64,000 bases of DNA from an uncultured Acidimicrobiales bacterium (GTDB lineage Bacteria > Actinomycetota > Acidimicrobiia > Acidimicrobiales > Bin134), in the NCBI GenBank assembly GCA_951813555.1, contig OX638344.1:3039076-3103075 (forward strand). The letters are read 5' to 3'. Shown piece by piece: positions 33,827 through 42,404 of this stretch. Each line of letters opens with the position of its first letter. The stretch's first letter is position 1. The notes below the pieces were generated by a model that did not search any database, was not told the origin of the DNA, and saw nothing but the letters and a program-made list of their open reading frames with translations. Position numbers and translations under genes: made by a program.

Positions 33827-34758
33827 TGCCGTCCGAAGCAATCATCATCGCCTTCTTCGCCACTGGCTTGCAGCTCATGGTGCCGATTCTGCTGGCCGCG
33901 CTCGGCGAAACGATCTCCGAGCGCAGCGGCGTGCTCAACGTGGGCATCGAAGGGTCCATGCTGATCGGCGCGCTGGCCACCGCCCTCGTCGGTATCGAGA
34001 CCGAGAGCGTCACGCTGGCCCTGGTCCTCGGCTGGTTCGCCGGGATCTGTGCCGGAGTGGTATTGGCGTTCCTCTACGTCAACCGCGGGACGGACCAGAT
34101 CGTCACCGGCCTGCTGTTCAATGTGTTCGCGTTTGGCCTCACCGGAGTGCTGCACGATCGATTCATCGGGGGCAAGATCGGCCCCACGCTCTCACCCTTG
34201 GACATCCCGTTGATCGGCGATATCCCCAAGGTCGGAGAAGTGCTCAACGGACAGAACTCAGTTTTCTGGATAACGCTCGCCATCGTTCTCCTTGTCTTCT
34301 ACTTGTTGAACCGCACCTGGTGGGGTTTGTACGCCCGCGCCGCGGGCGAGCGCCCGCACGCAACCGAGTCCGGAGGACTCGACGTACAGCGATTGCGCTA
34401 CCCGGCAGTGATCCTGGCCAACGGTTTGGCCGCGTTCGGAGGGGGCGCCCTGGTCATGTCATCTGCGGGCGGCTTCGTGCCGGGCATGACCGAAGGCCGC
34501 GGCTTCATAGCCCTAGGTGTTGTCGTGGTCGCCCGTTGGAATCCGCTCTTGGCGCTGGCCACGTCGGCACTGTTCGGCCTCAGCCAGGCACTCCAGTTCA
34601 TTGCCGGTCAGGTGGACTTGCTCGATGGCGTCCCCCACCAAGTGTGGCTGGCCCTTCCCTACGTTGCGACCGTGCTGGCGGTGTTGTTGTCCCGCGGCAG
34701 TCGGTATCCGGCCGCGGTGGGCATCCCGTGGCGAAGAGAAGCTGCTGGTCGGGCGTGA
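33826..34758 (+). CDS. BMP/nucleoside-type ABC importer permease 2 (NupQ-like)
   Basis: 310 residues, about eight to nine membrane helices. Family marks: LAALGETISERSGVLNVGIEG (very typical of nucleoside permease 2), VNRGTDQIVTGLLFNVFAFG, and GGLDVQRLRYPAVILANG, the cytoplasmic coupling segment. It pairs with permease 1 to form the channel. The start overlaps the previous stop. Downstream comes the binding protein, after a 74-base gap that contains a small hairpin. Confidence 0.9.
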   Translation: MPSEAIIIAFFATGLQLMVPILLAALGETISERSGVLNVGIEGSMLIGALATALVGIETESVTLALVLGWFAGICAGVVLAFLYVNRGTDQIVTGLLFNVFAFGLTGVLHDRFIGGKIGPTLSPLDIPLIGDIPKVGEVLNGQNSVFWITLAIVLLVFYLLNRTWWGLYARAAGERPHATESGGLDVQRLRYPAVILANGLAAFGGGALVMSSAGGFVPGMTEGRGFIALGVVVVARWNPLLALATSALFGLSQALQFIAGQVDLLDGVPHQVWLALPYVATVLAVLLSRGSRYPAAVGIPWRREAAGRA

Positions 34759-34800
34759 GCTCGCTGGCGCTCTTGTGGATTGCCATCTACATTTGTAACA

Positions 34801-34815
34801 AGGCCGAAGAGGCCT
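34801..34815 (+). other. Small intercistronic hairpin before the binding-protein gene
   Basis: AGGCC-GAAGA-GGCCT: a five-pair stem with a five-base loop between permease 2 and the binding-protein gene. It has no T-run, so it is more likely an mRNA processing or attenuation element than a terminator. The ribosome site AGGGGGGG follows. Confidence 0.35.
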
Positions 34816-34832
34816 GAATCCTAGGGGGGGAT

Positions 34833-36032
34833 ATGTCAAGTCATCGAATATTGAAATTTCTAGCCGTCTTTTTCGCGCTTGCTCTCGTGGTAGCCGCGTG
34901 CGGAAACGACGATGACGAGCCCGCGGCCCCTGCGCCAGAACCAGAGCCGGCCACAACAGAGGCTCCCGCACCAGAGCCCGCCGCGACGGAGGCACCGGCC
35001 CCGGAACCAGAACCAGACCCGATGGAACCGTTCCGCGTCGTGTTCTTCTACCCAGGGACCAACGACGACCTCAGCTGGTCGAACGCGTGGTATGACGGAG
35101 CGCAGGCGGCTATAGCCGACAACCCGAATATTGAAGTCGATTTCGTTGAGCTGCTCAATGAACCCGACGCCTATGTGCAGCAAGGATCGGCGTTCGCTGA
35201 CCAGGGATACGACTTCATCCTCTTTGCCCATGGCGCTATGGTCGACCCCGCGATTCAAGTAGCCGAGAACTTCCCCGACACCCAGGTATGCATGGCGCCG
35301 CACCACCCCACGGACGCGACGCCGGCAGCACCGGACAATCTGTGCTGGGTCGAGGTTGACCAGCACAACGCCAACTTCTTGACCGGGGTCATTGCTGCTC
35401 TTGTTACCGAAACCGGCTCGATCGGGTCACTCAACGGATTCGAGTTCCCGGCGCTGACCCGTCAGCCCGAGGCATTCCACTTGGGCGCTCGGTGCGTGGA
35501 CTCCAATATCAGCTTCTCGCAAGAGTTCATCAACACCTGGGGCGACACTGCCGTGGCCAAGGCAGCCGCACAGTCACTCATTGCCGGCGGAGCTGACGTG
35601 ATCCTCTCCGCAACCGACCAAGCGGTGCTGGGCATCATCGATGCCGCACAAGAAGCCGACTCCCAGGTCTGGGTGGTGCCGTCCTACTACGACAGCTTCG
35701 ATATCGCCCCCGACGTGGTGATCACATCGGCCATCCACGGACTGGCCGATGCCGGCCGGGTGATGATCGAGCGGGCCTACGCTGGTGAGATCGGTCCTGC
35801 TTCGTACCATCAGTTTGACGTTACGAACACCCCGGGCATCATCGCGGCGCCGCTATACGACAACGCCGATGCCCTCAGCGCAGAAGACCAGGCTATATAC
35901 GAAGACATCGATGCCAAGGTCCGCTCGGGGGAGATCAGGATCCCCGACGAGACTGCCGGAGATCCCACCATCGGCGCATCAGGATCTGCTGCGGAAATCG
36001 ATGTGACTGCGCTCGGCTGCACGCCGCGCTAG
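34833..36032 (+). CDS. BMP-family (PnrA/BmpA) ABC importer substrate-binding lipoprotein
   Basis: 399 residues. Signal peptide MSSHRILKFLAVFFALALV ends at lipobox VAAC (Cys23), followed by an acidic Asn-Asp-Asp-Asp start and a Pro/Glu/Ala/Thr linker with repeated APAPEPE units to about residue 66. The BMP fold follows: FYPGTNDDLSWSNAWYDGAQ, YDFILFAHGAMVDPAIQVA, VTETGSIGSLNGFEFPAL, and SATDQAVLGIIDAAQE. BMP receptors such as PnrA bind nucleosides. It is the receptor for the permeases upstream and the double ATPase at 40862. The ligand is probably a nucleoside, base or similar heterocycle given the Mo enzymes in the same operon. Confidence 0.9.
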   Translation: MSSHRILKFLAVFFALALVVAACGNDDDEPAAPAPEPEPATTEAPAPEPAATEAPAPEPEPDPMEPFRVVFFYPGTNDDLSWSNAWYDGAQAAIADNPNIEVDFVELLNEPDAYVQQGSAFADQGYDFILFAHGAMVDPAIQVAENFPDTQVCMAPHHPTDATPAAPDNLCWVEVDQHNANFLTGVIAALVTETGSIGSLNGFEFPALTRQPEAFHLGARCVDSNISFSQEFINTWGDTAVAKAAAQSLIAGGADVILSATDQAVLGIIDAAQEADSQVWVVPSYYDSFDIAPDVVITSAIHGLADAGRVMIERAYAGEIGPASYHQFDVTNTPGIIAAPLYDNADALSAEDQAIYEDIDAKVRSGEIRIPDETAGDPTIGASGSAAEIDVTALGCTPR

Positions 36033-36060
36033 CCCGACGGCGGTTTTGAGCAAAGGGCTT

Positions 36061-36097
36061 GCCCGGGGGCATGGAACTGCGGTTTCGGCCTCCGGGC
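36061..36097 (+). other. Inverted repeat (hairpin) between the binding-protein gene and the triple-RidA gene
   Basis: Stem GCCCGGGGGC (36061-36070) pairs with GCCTCCGGGC (36088-36097), nine of ten pairs, with a 17-base loop. It lies in the 151-base gap, the largest gap inside this operon. It may partly terminate transcription or protect the upstream mRNA; no clear T-run follows. Confidence 0.4.
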
Positions 36098-36183
36098 GAG
36101 TTCTATAGCGAAGCTTCGGATGCTGGCCACCGCGACCCCGCGCCAGAATGGCGAACAACCAGAAATGAACAGGAGAGGACATC

Positions 36184-37551
36184 ATGGCTGAGAACGATCG
36201 GGTAGCCGTATGGGGCGGTGAGCCAATGCCCCTCATGCCCTACAGCCCCGCGATCAAGGCGGGTGGCTGGGTCTTCATTGCCGGCCAGCTGGCGTCTGAC
36301 TTCGTGACCGGCCTCGCTCCGGAGGCCGGCGGAGACGGTCGGAACCCCAACGGGTACAACGCCCTCGAACTTCAATCTCGGTACGTGCTGGAAAACCTCC
36401 AATTGACCCTCGAGGCGGCGGGTTGCGACATCGCCACCGACATCGTGCGGATATACCAGTGGTTCAGCTCACCCCACCCGACCATCGAAGAGTTCTGGGA
36501 GGGGAACGCCTGGCCGAAGATCAGCATCACCCCTTATCTGCGAACCCGAGACGAATTCGTCCATCCGCCGCGGCCCGCATCGACGGGCATGGGCATACGC
36601 GAGACAGGGCTCCTGGTCAACAAGACGATCCTCGAAGTCGACATGATCGCCATTCCCGGCGGGGGCACCCAGGGATTCGAAGTTCCCGAAGGCGTCCCAT
36701 CGCCGCTGGCCGGCTACTCGCCGGCGGTTCGGCGTGGTGACTGGATCTTCTGCGCCGGCGAGATCCCCGTCGACTGGATGGGCGACTACTTGCAGGGCAA
36801 CGACATGGGCACGCCCAGCGGCGTTGCCCCCGAAGCCCGCGTCAACCCGTACTACTGGTACGGCTCCGAGATCGAGAGCCAGACCGATTACGTGCTCCAG
36901 AAACTCGAGAAGATCGTCCAAGCCGCCGGCGGGTCGATACAGAACACCGTGAAGGCGACCGTGTACCTGGCCAGCCCGGGAGACTTCGAGGGCATGGAGC
37001 GCGTCTGGAAACAGTGGTTCCCCGAGAATCCTCCGGCCCGCGTCGTGATCCCCTACATGGGACTGGGAGGCAAGGGCAGCCGCGTCGAGGTCGCGCTCAA
37101 AGTGCTGGCCGACGATGCGTCGATCCAGAAAGAGACCATCGAGACCTCCGCTGCGGTGGAGTCTCCCTGGCACGAGCCCCAAGCGGTGAAGGCCGGCGAT
37201 TTTCTGTTCTTCAGCACCGCCATTGCCCACGACGAGCTCGGCAATCTCCCCGAGTCGGTACAGCGCCATCCGGAGTTCCCCTGGTACAAGCAGCCGCCGA
37301 GGCTGCAGATGGCCTACATCATGGACAACGTCTCGGCGATCTGCGAGGCGGCCGGAACCAGCGTCGAGAACATTGTCCGACGCCAGTGCTTCCACGATGA
37401 TTTCACCCATTTCCAGCAGTCGATTGAAGAGTGGGCTAGCTACTTCCCCGGCGACCGGCCGGCTTCGACGACGCTGGAGATCGGCGGACCGCTCCAAGTG
37501 CCGGGCGCCCAGTTCCTCATGGACCTGATCGCATACGTACCGCCTGGGTGA
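36184..37551 (+). CDS. Triple-domain RidA/YjgF-family protein
   Basis: 455 residues, about three times a single RidA. Three consecutive RidA folds: about 8-160 (YSPAIKAGGWVFIAGQLASD to KTILEVDMIAIPG), 172-310 (YSPAVRRGDWIFCAGEIPVD to SRVEVALKVLAD) and 325-455 (HEPQAVKAGDFLFFSTAIA to AQFLMDLIAYVPP). RidA proteins are homotrimers with active sites between subunits and an Arg that holds the carboxylate of imine intermediates. In this chain the equivalent position is Arg286 in domain 2 (PARVVIPY) but Ser in domains 1 and 3 (PAST at 131 and 426). A strong ribosome site (AGGAGAGG) precedes the ATG; the stop overlaps the next start as GTGA. Probably handles reactive imines, or has become a structural or ligand-binding protein. 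Confidence 0.88.
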   Translation: MAENDRVAVWGGEPMPLMPYSPAIKAGGWVFIAGQLASDFVTGLAPEAGGDGRNPNGYNALELQSRYVLENLQLTLEAAGCDIATDIVRIYQWFSSPHPTIEEFWEGNAWPKISITPYLRTRDEFVHPPRPASTGMGIRETGLLVNKTILEVDMIAIPGGGTQGFEVPEGVPSPLAGYSPAVRRGDWIFCAGEIPVDWMGDYLQGNDMGTPSGVAPEARVNPYYWYGSEIESQTDYVLQKLEKIVQAAGGSIQNTVKATVYLASPGDFEGMERVWKQWFPENPPARVVIPYMGLGGKGSRVEVALKVLADDASIQKETIETSAAVESPWHEPQAVKAGDFLFFSTAIAHDELGNLPESVQRHPEFPWYKQPPRLQMAYIMDNVSAICEAAGTSVENIVRRQCFHDDFTHFQQSIEEWASYFPGDRPASTTLEIGGPLQVPGAQFLMDLIAYVPPG

Positions 37552-39716
37552 GCATCCTCGGAAATTCCGTCCTACGCGTCGAGGATCTTGGCCTACTGAC
37601 GGGCAAACGTCCGTTCACCGCCGATCTCGTCACCAGCGACACTCTTCACGCCAACTTCATTCGCTCCCCAATCGCCCACGGCAACCTCGTGAGCGTGACC
37701 GGCAATGTGGACTTTTGCACGGCCGCGTCTCTGGAGCTGCCCAAGCTCGTGCCGTGGCCACCAACCTCCGACCGATACGCACGGGATCTGCTGGCGGTCG
37801 ACAGGGTCCGCTATGTCGGCGATCCGCTCGCCGTGGTCACCGGCGAAAGCGCGGCCGAGGCGGAGGACCTGGCCGGCGACGTGGACGTGGAGATCGAGCC
37901 GCTCCCCGCCGTGGTCTCTCCCGAGGACAGCCGGGAAGTCGCGTACGAAGTCGAACCGCTGATGGATCCCTCGGCGCTCGAAGACGCGGACGTGGTCGTT
38001 GAGGCCACGTTTGTCAATCAGAAGCTGGCTCCGACTCCCCTGGAGACCAACAGTATTTTGGTGATGCCAGACGACGACGGAGCCGGTCTTTGCATCTGGG
38101 TGTCTACCCAGTTTCCCTGGGACGTCCAATTTTCGGTCGCAGCTGCCCTGGATCTCGAACCTGGTCGCGTCCGGGTAATCGCACCGGCAGTCGGGGGAGG
38201 ATTCGGAGCCAAAGGCCACACCTATCCTGAACACATCGTTGTCGCCGCCCTCGCACGCCAAGGTGGCCGGCCGGTGACCTGGCAAGAGACTCGGTCTGAG
38301 AACCTGCTCAATATGACCCCAGGAAGGGGACAGATTCAGCATGTGGCCCTAGGAGCGATGCGCGACGGAACGATCACTGGGCTTCGGGTCGAAGTGATCG
38401 CCGACGCCGGGGCATATCCCCACGTCGGCGCCTGGCTCCCGAACTACACCCGGCTGATGTGTACAGGAACTTATCGGATTCCCCGGGTTGACTTCAGGGC
38501 TCGAAGCATGGTGACCAACACCGCCCCAGTCGGCGCTTACCGAGGGGCAGGGCGGCCGGAGGCGACCGCGTTTCTCGAGCGAGCGATGGACTTGCTTGCC
38601 CGTGAACTCGATATCGAACCGGTGGAGATCCGCCGACGCAACCTCCTCGAGCGGCACCACACCAGCCATGTCACCCCCAGCGGCGCCGTCTATGACTCTG
38701 GGGACTATTGCGGGATTCTCGACCGCGTTGTCGAACTCTCCGGCTATGAGTCCCTTCGCAGTGAGCAGTCCATGCGTTGGGCTCGTAACGATCAGTGGCT
38801 CCTCGGTATCGGGGTGTCCACCTACATCGAGGTGACCGGCAACGGACCCACCGAGGAGTTCGCCTCGGTTGCTATCGAGTCCGATGGCAGCGCCACCGTC
38901 CTCAGTGGAGTCTCGTCTCACGGACAAGGCCACCAGACCACATACGCCCAGATCGCAGCCGCACAACTGAGGCTGCCCATGGACAAGATCCGGGTGATCC
39001 AGTCCGACACCGCTGTCGTGCCGCGAGGGAATGGGACCTACGGCTCCCGCTCGCTCCAGTTGGCCGGGAGCGCAGTGGACAAGGCCGCAGAGGCGGTGGT
39101 CGCCAGGGCCTGCCAGCTTGCCGCCGAGCGGCTGGAGGCCAACGCCGCGGATATGGTCGTTTACGACGGCATCGGGGTCGGCATTGTCGGCAGCCCCGCC
39201 ACCGCTATCCCCTGGGCGGAACTGGCGCCATTGGCCGTCGAGTTTGACTTCGACCAAGGCGCCCGCACCTATCCCTCGGGCGCGCACGTCTCGGTGGTCG
39301 AAGTCGATCGCGAAACCGGCGCCGTTCGGGTAAAGCGCCACATCACCGTGGACGACTGCGGGAACGTGATCAATCCGATGCTGGCGCAGGGCCAACAGCA
39401 TGGCGGGATCGCCCAAGGAGTGGCGCAGGCCCTCTGGGAGGAGATGCGCTATGCCGCTGACGGCCAACCCGTCACATCAACCCTGCTCGACTATCTCGCA
39501 CCTACTTCCCAGGAGCTGCCCTCGTACGAAACCCACAGCATGGTTACGCCGACTCCTCTGAACCGACTGGGCGTCAAGGGCATCGGCGAGGCCACCACCA
39601 TCGGATCGACGCCCGCGGTACACAACGCGGTTCTCGACGCTCTTGCCCCATTGGGTGTAGAACATCTCGATATGCCCCTCTCCCCCGAGAAGATCTGGAG
39701 GGCCATCAATGGATGA
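37548..39716 (+). CDS. Molybdenum hydroxylase large subunit 4
   Basis: 722 residues from a GTG overlapping the RidA stop. Begins SILGNSVLRVEDLGLLTGKR (short hammerhead domain). MoCo marks: APAVGGGFGAKGHTYPEH, active-site loop VGAYRGAGRPEATAFLER, GVSSHGQGHQTTYAQIAAAQ, and catalytic Glu in GVKGIGEATTIGSTP. Shorter than the other five, and its loop reads PLETNSILV where four others have an E-T-R-G motif. No Fe-S or FAD gene lies in this operon, so the subunit must borrow electron-transfer partners encoded elsewhere, perhaps at 52385 and 49173. It is coupled to the M24 gene by an eight-base overlap. Confidence 0.88.
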   Translation: MSILGNSVLRVEDLGLLTGKRPFTADLVTSDTLHANFIRSPIAHGNLVSVTGNVDFCTAASLELPKLVPWPPTSDRYARDLLAVDRVRYVGDPLAVVTGESAAEAEDLAGDVDVEIEPLPAVVSPEDSREVAYEVEPLMDPSALEDADVVVEATFVNQKLAPTPLETNSILVMPDDDGAGLCIWVSTQFPWDVQFSVAAALDLEPGRVRVIAPAVGGGFGAKGHTYPEHIVVAALARQGGRPVTWQETRSENLLNMTPGRGQIQHVALGAMRDGTITGLRVEVIADAGAYPHVGAWLPNYTRLMCTGTYRIPRVDFRARSMVTNTAPVGAYRGAGRPEATAFLERAMDLLARELDIEPVEIRRRNLLERHHTSHVTPSGAVYDSGDYCGILDRVVELSGYESLRSEQSMRWARNDQWLLGIGVSTYIEVTGNGPTEEFASVAIESDGSATVLSGVSSHGQGHQTTYAQIAAAQLRLPMDKIRVIQSDTAVVPRGNGTYGSRSLQLAGSAVDKAAEAVVARACQLAAERLEANAADMVVYDGIGVGIVGSPATAIPWAELAPLAVEFDFDQGARTYPSGAHVSVVEVDRETGAVRVKRHITVDDCGNVINPMLAQGQQHGGIAQGVAQALWEEMRYAADGQPVTSTLLDYLAPTSQELPSYETHSMVTPTPLNRLGVKGIGEATTIGSTPAVHNAVLDALAPLGVEHLDMPLSPEKIWRAING

Positions 39717-40869
39717 GATCCCGCAAGTCAACGGCTATCCCAGATATTCGTCCGAGGAGATGGCCCATCGGTACCGCCAGCTCCGAGAGCTCATGGTCCG
39801 CCACCGGTTGGACGCGGTCCTGATAGGCGGGTCCACAGGGCCACACGACACGTCGGTTCAGTACTACTGCAACTGGCCACCGCTTTTTCCGGTGTACTTG
39901 ATCGTGCCCCGCGACGATGACCCCGAACTGGTGGTCCGGCTCTGGAATCACATTCCCGACGCAGAGCGCATCTCGGTAGTCAAGAACATCAGCTTTGGCG
40001 GCGATGACCACTCTGACCTGGTGGCTCGCGTCGCCGAGCGACTCGGTGGCTACCGGCGTATCGGCACGATCGGTGTGGTTCCCTACACCGACGCCGCCGC
40101 TTTCGGATCGGAGCGCCTGGTCAACCTCAACGCCGACTACTTCGCGCTTCGACTAGTCAAAACGGACGAGGAGATGAAGTACGTCCGCATCGCCTCCAGC
40201 ATGAACGACGACGCCGTCGCGGCTCTGGCTTCGAACACCGCTCCCGGTATGAACGAGTACGAGCTGGCCAAGGTGATCGAAGACGTCTATTTGGATCGTC
40301 GGGGGACAAATCTCATCCACTTCACCCTGACCACCTCCATGGCCGATCCTGAGTTTTTCGTGCCTCACCAATATCAGCCCGACCGGATCATCAAGGCCGG
40401 CGATGTCTTGGTGACCGAGATCAGCACCACGTTCTGGGGCTACACCGGACAGATCCTGAGAACTCTCTGTATCGAGGGTGAGCCCACGCCGCTCTACCAG
40501 GAAATGTACGAGGTGGCAGAGAACACATACTCGAGCATTGTGAGCATCATGCGCACCGGTGCGACGATCGGCGAGGTGCTCGACCGGGCCGAGTCGATAC
40601 ACGAGGCGGGCTATGACATCTGGGACGATCTTGTGCATTGCTACGGGGGCGGCGGCTACCTGGCTCCCATCGTTCGCACCCGGCAGAACCGCGGCGCCAC
40701 ACACCCCGACGACTGGGCCTATCCCGACGGCGCGGTCTTGGTCGTTCAACCGAATGTCATCGAGCCCAGGGTGCGAGCAGGCGTCCAAGTGGGAGACTCA
40801 ATGTGGCTTCGACCGAATGGAGTTGAAGTGACCCAGAAACACCCTAGGGAAATGATTCGCTGTGGTTGA
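39709..40869 (+). CDS. M24 (creatinase/aminopeptidase P-like) protein lacking metal ligands
   Basis: 386 residues with the two-domain architecture of M24: N-terminal creatinase_N-like domain (about 15-145), then the pita-bread domain. The catalytic-fold landmarks are present, but the five metal ligands of peptidases are not: GDVLVTEISTTFWGY has Glu237 for the first Asp, TGQILRTL lacks the second Asp, the GHG His is Gly (CYGGGGY), LVVQPNVIEP has Gln347 for Glu, and the final Glu is gone (VGDSMWLR). His220 (FVPHQYQPD), the position used by creatinase, is kept. It is therefore more likely a metal-free C-N hydrolase like creatinase than a peptidase. It is sandwiched between a Mo subunit and the importer ATPase with eight-base overlaps. 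Confidence 0.82.
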   Translation: MDEIPQVNGYPRYSSEEMAHRYRQLRELMVRHRLDAVLIGGSTGPHDTSVQYYCNWPPLFPVYLIVPRDDDPELVVRLWNHIPDAERISVVKNISFGGDDHSDLVARVAERLGGYRRIGTIGVVPYTDAAAFGSERLVNLNADYFALRLVKTDEEMKYVRIASSMNDDAVAALASNTAPGMNEYELAKVIEDVYLDRRGTNLIHFTLTTSMADPEFFVPHQYQPDRIIKAGDVLVTEISTTFWGYTGQILRTLCIEGEPTPLYQEMYEVAENTYSSIVSIMRTGATIGEVLDRAESIHEAGYDIWDDLVHCYGGGGYLAPIVRTRQNRGATHPDDWAYPDGAVLVVQPNVIEPRVRAGVQVGDSMWLRPNGVEVTQKHPREMIRCG

Positions 40870-42385
40870 GAGCGTTGTAGAACTCCACAGCATTTCCAAG
40901 CGGTTTGGCGACGTCCAAGCCAACGACAGCATCGACTTTGATGTCCGGGCCGGTGAGATTCACGTCCTGCTCGGTGAGAACGGAGCCGGCAAGACCACGC
41001 TCATGAACGTCATGTTCGGCCACATCCTCCCGGACTCCGGCTCCATGTTCGTCAGAGGTCAACCAGCCGACATCCAGTCCCCCCATGACGCGCTCGAGCT
41101 GGGGATCGGGATGGTGCACCAGCACTTCTCATTGGTCCCCACATTCACGGTGGCAGAGAACATCGTGCTCGGATCGCGACCTGCCCTCGATCTTCGCCTC
41201 AAGCCTCTGGCCATTCGCCGTGAGATCGCCTCGCTGGCCGAGAAGTACAGCATGCCTCTGCCTCCCTCCACCCCCGTCCGGCAGCTCCCAGTCGACCTTC
41301 AGCAGCGGGTCGAGATCTTGAAGGTCCTCTATCGCGGCGCGAACATACTGATCCTCGACGAGCCGACCTCGCTGCTCGGACCCCAGCAAATCGAGAATCT
41401 ACTGGGCATCCTCGAAGATCTGCGCTCCAGCGGGCATTCGATCGTGCTGGTCACCCACAAGCTGGCCGAGGTCACCCAGGTCGCGGACCGAGTCACCGTG
41501 ATTCGCTCCGGCAAAAAGGTGGTCGAGGTCGAACGCGGAGACTTCGACGAGCGCACCCTTACCCGAGCGATGACCGGCCAAGACATCACCGCCGTCAAGG
41601 TGGACCACACATCGCTTGGCGACGAGGTTGAAACCCTTCTTGAGGCAAGAGAGCTGGTGACGGCCGGGGTCGGGGGCAATTCCCTTGATGGCTTGAGCCT
41701 GTCGGTTCGAGCCGGTGAGATCCTCGGCGTTGCCGGGGTCGAAGGGAACGGACAACGCGATGTCGTCAGCGCCATCACGGGGCTGAGCCCCCTTGAGTCT
41801 GGCACCGTCGTGATCGATGGCGCCGACGTGACCGGTTCTGAGCCGGCCAAACTCCGCGACAGCGGCCTGGCGGTCATCCCTGAAGATCGCCATGGCTGGG
41901 GGCTGATTCTTGACATGTCCCTGGCCGAGAATCTGGCCATCAATGAGATCCCTGCGGGCCGGTTCTCCCGTCGAGGATTGCTGGACTGGAAGCGAATCAA
42001 GGACCAGGCCACTGGTCTGCTCAAGGAGTACGACGTCCGACCCGCCAATTCGGATCTTCTTGCAGGCACCCTTTCCGGCGGCAATCAGCAGAAGGTTGTA
42101 TTGGCGCGCGAGTTCTCCCGGGAGCCGAAAGTACTCATCGCCGACAACCCGACGTGGGGGCTCGATGTTGGTGCTGTTGACTACGTGCACCGTCGACTGC
42201 TCCAAGTCAAAGAAGCGGGCGCGGCCGTCCTCCTGTTGACGTTGGACCTGGAAGAGCTACTCAAGCTCAGCGACCGTGTGGTGGTGATGTTCCGCGGGCG
42301 TATCGTCCTGGAGCGCAACGTGGACGAGTTGACCATGGATGAGCTCGCATTGGCTATGGCGGGCAGCCCCACGGGAGTTTCGTAG
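40862..42385 (+). CDS. BMP/nucleoside-type ABC importer double ATPase (NupO-like)
   Basis: 507 residues with two ABC domains. Domain 1 (about 5-235): Walker A GENGAGKTTLMNVMFG, signature-like LPVDLQQRVEILKVL, Walker B NILILDEPTSLLG. Domain 2 (about 255-500): degenerate Walker A GVEGNGQRDVVSAI, intact signature LSGGNQQKVVLAREF and the Walker B variant VLIADNPTWGLDVGA. This asymmetric pattern is normal for sugar/nucleoside importers. It starts at GTG 40862 inside the end of the M24 gene. It serves the two permeases at 32744 and 33826, from which it is separated by four other genes, an unusual split. Confidence 0.92.
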   Translation: MVESVVELHSISKRFGDVQANDSIDFDVRAGEIHVLLGENGAGKTTLMNVMFGHILPDSGSMFVRGQPADIQSPHDALELGIGMVHQHFSLVPTFTVAENIVLGSRPALDLRLKPLAIRREIASLAEKYSMPLPPSTPVRQLPVDLQQRVEILKVLYRGANILILDEPTSLLGPQQIENLLGILEDLRSSGHSIVLVTHKLAEVTQVADRVTVIRSGKKVVEVERGDFDERTLTRAMTGQDITAVKVDHTSLGDEVETLLEARELVTAGVGGNSLDGLSLSVRAGEILGVAGVEGNGQRDVVSAITGLSPLESGTVVIDGADVTGSEPAKLRDSGLAVIPEDRHGWGLILDMSLAENLAINEIPAGRFSRRGLLDWKRIKDQATGLLKEYDVRPANSDLLAGTLSGGNQQKVVLAREFSREPKVLIADNPTWGLDVGAVDYVHRRLLQVKEAGAAVLLLTLDLEELLKLSDRVVVMFRGRIVLERNVDELTMDELALAMAGSPTGVS

Positions 42386-42404
42386 CGTCTAGGAGAGGAG
42401 CGCA

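Noticed and set aside
33786..34817. A 343-codon plus-strand frame overlapping permease 2 in another frame
   Set aside because: Arg/Gly/Pro-rich translation typical of a shifted frame; the true frame has membrane helices and family motifs.
36469..37497. A 342-codon minus-strand frame opposite the triple RidA gene
   Set aside because: Antisense shadow; the plus strand has clear RidA domains, a ribosome site and coupling to its neighbour.
38349..39467. A 372-codon minus-strand frame opposite Mo large subunit 4
   Set aside because: Antisense shadow with no family features.
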